Assembly (NCBI GenBank): GCA_041477005.1 | Contig: JBGOUJ010000297.1 | Coordinates: 1-9,212, forward strand | Direction: 5' to 3' | From: JBGOUJ01 sp041477005 | Lineage (GTDB): Bacteria > Acidobacteriota > Terriglobia > Bryobacterales > JACQDG01 | Length of the DNA stretch: 9,212 nt | Part shown: piece by piece, positions 6,042-9,212 of the stretch | How the letters are laid out: each line of letters begins with the position of its first letter | Position numbering within the stretch: the stretch's first letter is position 1 | Translations under genes and position numbers: made by a program | The notes under the pieces: generated by a model | Seen by the model: the letters and a program-made list of their open reading frames with translations, nothing else | Database searches by the model: none | Told to the model about the DNA's origin: nothing

Positions 6042-9000
6042 TCAGAGCCGAATCGTCACCGTAAGATCCCGCCCGGGGTAGGTGGTTCCCACCGCCAATA
6101 TGTCCAGCGACAGGTTCGCCCCGGCCGCCAGCACCGGCAGCTCCGCCCCGTCCACCGCATCACTCGACGGCTCCCCATCGGCGATCGTGCACACGGCGAT
6201 CACCTGCGTCCCCTGCCGCACCTGCACCTGCAGCGCCGCCCCCACTGGCTGGCTGTTCACCGCCGCATACACATCGCGGATCGACAGCGTCTCCTGCACC
6301 GAGACCAGCGGCGCCGCGTCGTTGAGAATCCCCAGGATCCCCTCCACCTGGAAATTGAACTGGCCCCCGTGCAGCGTCCTCTGCCCGTTATCGACAAGCT
6401 GGGTGTAGTTGTTGATGGTCACCGGGCTCGAGCCGAACTGGTTGGTCACGAGGAACTCGGCGCTCGCCAGGCGTATATCGGGAACCCACTCGCTGTGGCT
6501 CCACGACCCCGCCTGCGGGCCGGCGAAGAAGCCGCGTTCGAAGGCCACCACCAGCGTGCGGTTCTGCATCTTGTAGACCGGCACGCCCGCCGCATGCGCC
6601 GCCGCCGTGCTCCCGTGCTGCCCGCGAGTAACGACGTAAGTTAGCCCGCTGTCCTGCACACCGGTCACCCGCATCAGCTCCGACGCGATCTGGATCAGGT
6701 CCCCGGCCGCCGCGTCCCCGGCGCTATTCAAGCTCAAGCTGGTCTGGGAATTGTCCACCGCCGCCGCCAACTGGATCGGGCTGATCCCTTGCAGCTCGTC
6801 CCGATAGTGCAGGACGAACGTGCCTGAGCTGATCCCCTGCGTGTTGACCAGTTGCGGAAAGGCAATGCCCAGAAACCGCAGCGCGCCATCGCCGTGCGCG
6901 GAGGTCCCAAACGACGGCGCGGGAGGCACACCCTGATCGGCCACCCCGATCCCCCCTCCCCCGATCCTCCACCGCGTCACCACCGCCAGCGCCTCCGGCG
7001 ACTCGATGTTGTTCACGTTCGCCGACCGCCCGATGATCTGCGCCACCGTGCCTCGCAGGTTCGGGATCTGGAACTGCGCCGGGCTGCTTCGCGCCCGCCC
7101 GCCGAAGTGCCACGCCGCCTCGCTCACAACAAAGTGCGTGCTGGCGTCCGGCATCACGTCCCACGGGCGGTCCACGGTCAGCGTGGTTGCGGTGTTGGCG
7201 GTGATCGCCCGCTCCTGCCCGGCGCCTTCCCCGTCCACCAGCCGCACCACGTGGCCGACGTAGGCGTTCGGCGTCATGTTGAGCGAGGTGTCGCCTACCT
7301 GATTCGCCGTGATGATGGTGGCGAACTTCTCATCGGTCTCTTCCAGTCGCCAATAGAAGTTGGCGTGATCGTATTGCGGGTCGGGCGACGACGTGAGCTG
7401 GAGCGCCAGTCCCGTGTCCGTAAACTGGCTCGCCGGAGCCTGCCCGCTCGCGATCCGGTAGATCTGCGTCGGCAGCGCCCCGCGATAAACGCTGAACGAG
7501 CTCGTCCCCGCCGTGAAGCTCAGCCCGTTCAACTGCACGCTGTTGGTCGAGCTGCCCGCCGGAATCTTCGCCCGGACGGTAAACGACGGGTTGCTTTCCT
7601 GGCCGTCCGCGTCCGTGGCCGTGACGGCGTAGTAGAGCGTCTGGTTGCCCGCGAGCGTCCCGCCCGTCGGCAGCACCGTCGCCTGCAAGCTCACCAGCGG
7701 AATGCCCGCCACCCGCGATTGCCCCGCCACCGGCGGCGTAAACTGCACCTCCACCTGCGCCAGGATCGTTCCGTCCGTCCCCGTCACCTCGATCTCGGTG
7801 ATCTCATACTGAATCTGCCCGTTCGAATCCACCATCGTCCCGGCGATCGGATTGGGCAACCCCGCGCCGACACTCGGCTGCCGGCGGGTCTCCGGAATCA
7901 GCGATAGCTGCCCGTTGGTGTCCTGGTACCAGGCGTCGTTGTGGATCTGCGCAGTGATGTGAACGGTTCGATAGTTCATCCCCGGCGCGATCTTCAAAAC
8001 CCGGAACGGCTGGTTGATCAGGCCTTCTTTCGCGTAGGTTAAGGTGATGATGTCGCCCACCCGCTGCTCCACCGCCTTGACCGTGGTGTCGAACTCGATG
8101 TAGCGGTTCCCCCGGATCGACTTATCGAGAAAGAACTTCAGAACCCGCGCCGCCTGGTCGTAGGTCGGAATGCCGTCCACCAGCAACCGCCCGGTGATCT
8201 CCTGGCCCGTCTTGGCGTAATCGTCTGTGTCCACTATGGTGAAGCTATCCTGCTGATACTCATTGAACGCGTCCTGAAACTCGACGGCCAAGCGGTTCGG
8301 CGTATCGGCGGTCAGCCGCGACGACAACTTCACGCTCGACGCGCCCTTGGCCGACCGCAGAATCCCCGAGGGCGGGCTGCCCGACGTTCCGTCCGCGTAC
8401 ACATAGGCCGGCCAGCCTCCATTCACCGCGGCCGGGGCGTTCGACCCCGCCGGTTTCTCCGGCTGCTCGATGGCGATCGTGTTCTCCACCCGTACGCCCA
8501 GCTTCGCGTCGCCCGTATAGCTCAATTGCAGCCGGGCGTTGTTCCGCACACCCCGGATCACATCCGCCGCCATCCGCCGCGCCGTTACCACCAGGTTGCA
8601 CTGGAACCGCCGCACGGAGATCGGGTTGCCGTTGTTGTCCGTGGCCGCGATGGTTTCATCGCAGAGCGCCGCCGCCTGGGCGAAGCTCTCGAGGTCGATC
8701 TCGCTCAATTGCCAGTTGCTGCGCCGCAGCACATCCAGCAGCACCCACGCCGGATTGTTATGGAGCGAATACCCCAGCGAATTCCCGCTCCCGTCGAACG
8801 TCTCGATCCGCAGCCCCTCGATCAGCGCCTTCACCCGCGGCAGGCTGTTCCCGTTGTTGATCTGGTTCGGCACCACCACCGAGAGACAGGCCATGCTGCC
8901 GTAAGGGTCACTGGCCGGATTGCCGCTGCTGTCCAGAAAATCCGGGTTGAATCCCCCCAGTCGCGTCCCCGCGCTGATGGTGTTGTACCAGCCGCTCCCG

Positions 9001-9212
9001 GTCATGTTCTGCCCCGCCACCCCGGCCGGGATCTCCACGTTGTTCACCACGACCTTCAGCACCTGGTTGATCTCACCGAGCGCCAGCAGCACCTCCATCC
9101 GCGTCAGGTTCCCGTCGTTGCGCGAGAACACCACCCGTGGATCGATCCACGCCGTCCCGTACGCCAGCGGCACAAAGTCGTTGTATCGCGCCTCGTTCGG
9201 CTGGACCGGCGA
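6042..9212 (-). CDS. gpJ-like phage tail tip / host-specificity protein, 5' end outside window
   Basis: The minus-strand frame is open from the right edge to the TGA at 6042-6044, giving 1056 visible residues. The GTG at 9173 is internal, because coding sequence (PVQPNEARYNDFVPLAYG) runs through it. The N-terminal half carries the central tail hub/gpJ signature: DGNLTRMEVLL (32-42), NNPAWVLLDVLR (152-163), IDLESFAQAAALCDE (172-186), RRFQCNLVV (201-209) and a second hub block, RLAVEFQDAFNEYQQDSF (307-324). After about residue 450 come accessory beta domains: an FN3-like segment (YYAVTATDADGQESNPS, 527-543), a block with GEGAGQERAI (661-670), a small phage domain with ELMRVTG and VTRGQHGSTAAAHAAG (about 837-877), and a C-terminal beta sandwich ending PGRDLTVTIRL. 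In lambda-like siphophages this protein closes the tail tube and contacts the receptor, with variable C-terminal domains setting host range. It is the first visible gene of the operon and is followed after 52 bp by the TIM-barrel protein. The missing N-terminus is probably substantial. Confidence 0.88.
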   Translation of the reverse strand, partial: SPVQPNEARYNDFVPLAYGTAWIDPRVVFSRNDGNLTRMEVLLALGEINQVLKVVVNNVEIPAGVAGQNMTGSGWYNTISAGTRLGGFNPDFLDSSGNPASDPYGSMACLSVVVPNQINNGNSLPRVKALIEGLRIETFDGSGNSLGYSLHNNPAWVLLDVLRRSNWQLSEIDLESFAQAAALCDETIAATDNNGNPISVRRFQCNLVVTARRMAADVIRGVRNNARLQLSYTGDAKLGVRVENTIAIEQPEKPAGSNAPAAVNGGWPAYVYADGTSGSPPSGILRSAKGASSVKLSSRLTADTPNRLAVEFQDAFNEYQQDSFTIVDTDDYAKTGQEITGRLLVDGIPTYDQAARVLKFFLDKSIRGNRYIEFDTTVKAVEQRVGDIITLTYAKEGLINQPFRVLKIAPGMNYRTVHITAQIHNDAWYQDTNGQLSLIPETRRQPSVGAGLPNPIAGTMVDSNGQIQYEITEIEVTGTDGTILAQVEVQFTPPVAGQSRVAGIPLVSLQATVLPTGGTLAGNQTLYYAVTATDADGQESNPSFTVRAKIPAGSSTNSVQLNGLSFTAGTSSFSVYRGALPTQIYRIASGQAPASQFTDTGLALQLTSSPDPQYDHANFYWRLEETDEKFATIITANQVGDTSLNMTPNAYVGHVVRLVDGEGAGQERAITANTATTLTVDRPWDVMPDASTHFVVSEAAWHFGGRARSSPAQFQIPNLRGTVAQIIGRSANVNNIESPEALAVVTRWRIGGGGIGVADQGVPPAPSFGTSAHGDGALRFLGIAFPQLVNTQGISSGTFVLHYRDELQGISPIQLAAAVDNSQTSLSLNSAGDAAAGDLIQIASELMRVTGVQDSGLTYVVTRGQHGSTAAAHAAGVPVYKMQNRTLVVAFERGFFAGPQAGSWSHSEWVPDIRLASAEFLVTNQFGSSPVTINNYTQLVDNGQRTLHGGQFNFQVEGILGILNDAAPLVSVQETLSIRDVYAAVNSQPVGAALQVQVRQGTQVIAVCTIADGEPSSDAVDGAELPVLAAGANLSLDILAVGTTYPGRDLTVTIRL

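Noticed and set aside
6852..7907. A 351-codon plus-strand frame opposite the tail tip gene
   Set aside because: It is an Arg/Pro/His-rich antisense shadow with no motif. The gpJ-like frame on the other strand is clearly coding.
1..9212. CRISPR array, insertion sequence or rRNA
   Set aside because: I saw no regularly spaced repeats, no transposase and no rRNA-like sequence anywhere in the window.

Overview
The window is GC-rich throughout, apart from one AT-rich island at about 2401-2457, and is densely coding. It looks like the edge of a phage tail gene cluster in a bacterial chromosome. Acidobacteriota (Solibacter/Bryobacter-like) is my best guess at the host. The left-hand phosphoesterase belongs to a type abundant in that phylum, and the 910-residue tail-associated protein resembles proteins I recall from it. 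This is an impression from recall, not a search result.

Layout, left to right. (1) 1-1152, plus strand: the C-terminal 383 residues of a phosphoesterase (phospholipase C / acid phosphatase-like, PF04185 type), cut by the left window edge. (2) 1192-2400, minus strand: a complete 402-residue Fic protein with an intact HPFxxGNGR active site, an N-terminal inhibitory S-x-x-x-E-G motif and a C-terminal winged-helix-like region. It converges on the phosphoesterase across a 39-bp gap. (3) 2401-2651: non-coding, with the AT-rich promoter candidate for fic, short repeats, and an imperfect inverted repeat at the end of the next gene. (4) 2652-9212, minus strand: three co-directional genes, read from right to left. 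They are a gpJ-like tail tip/host-specificity protein (5' end beyond the right edge), a 910-residue multidomain protein with a TIM-barrel glycoside-hydrolase-like C-terminus, and a 181-residue divergent lysozyme/lytic-transglycosylase-like protein.

The three minus-strand genes are spaced 52 and 59 bp apart and read as the distal end of a tail operon: tip protein for host recognition, a glycan-binding or glycan-cleaving tail protein, then a cell-wall hydrolase. The Fic gene is on the same strand but has its own AT-rich upstream region, so it is probably a separately expressed accessory (moron-like) or flanking chromosomal gene. No integrase, att site, tRNA, terminase or capsid gene is visible. 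I therefore cannot say whether this is an intact prophage, a remnant, or a domesticated tail-like or gene-transfer-agent-like particle.

The most unusual item is the 910-residue protein. The same roughly 100-residue domain occurs twice, each time apparently inserted into a different host domain, and the second copy interrupts the TIM barrel near its start.
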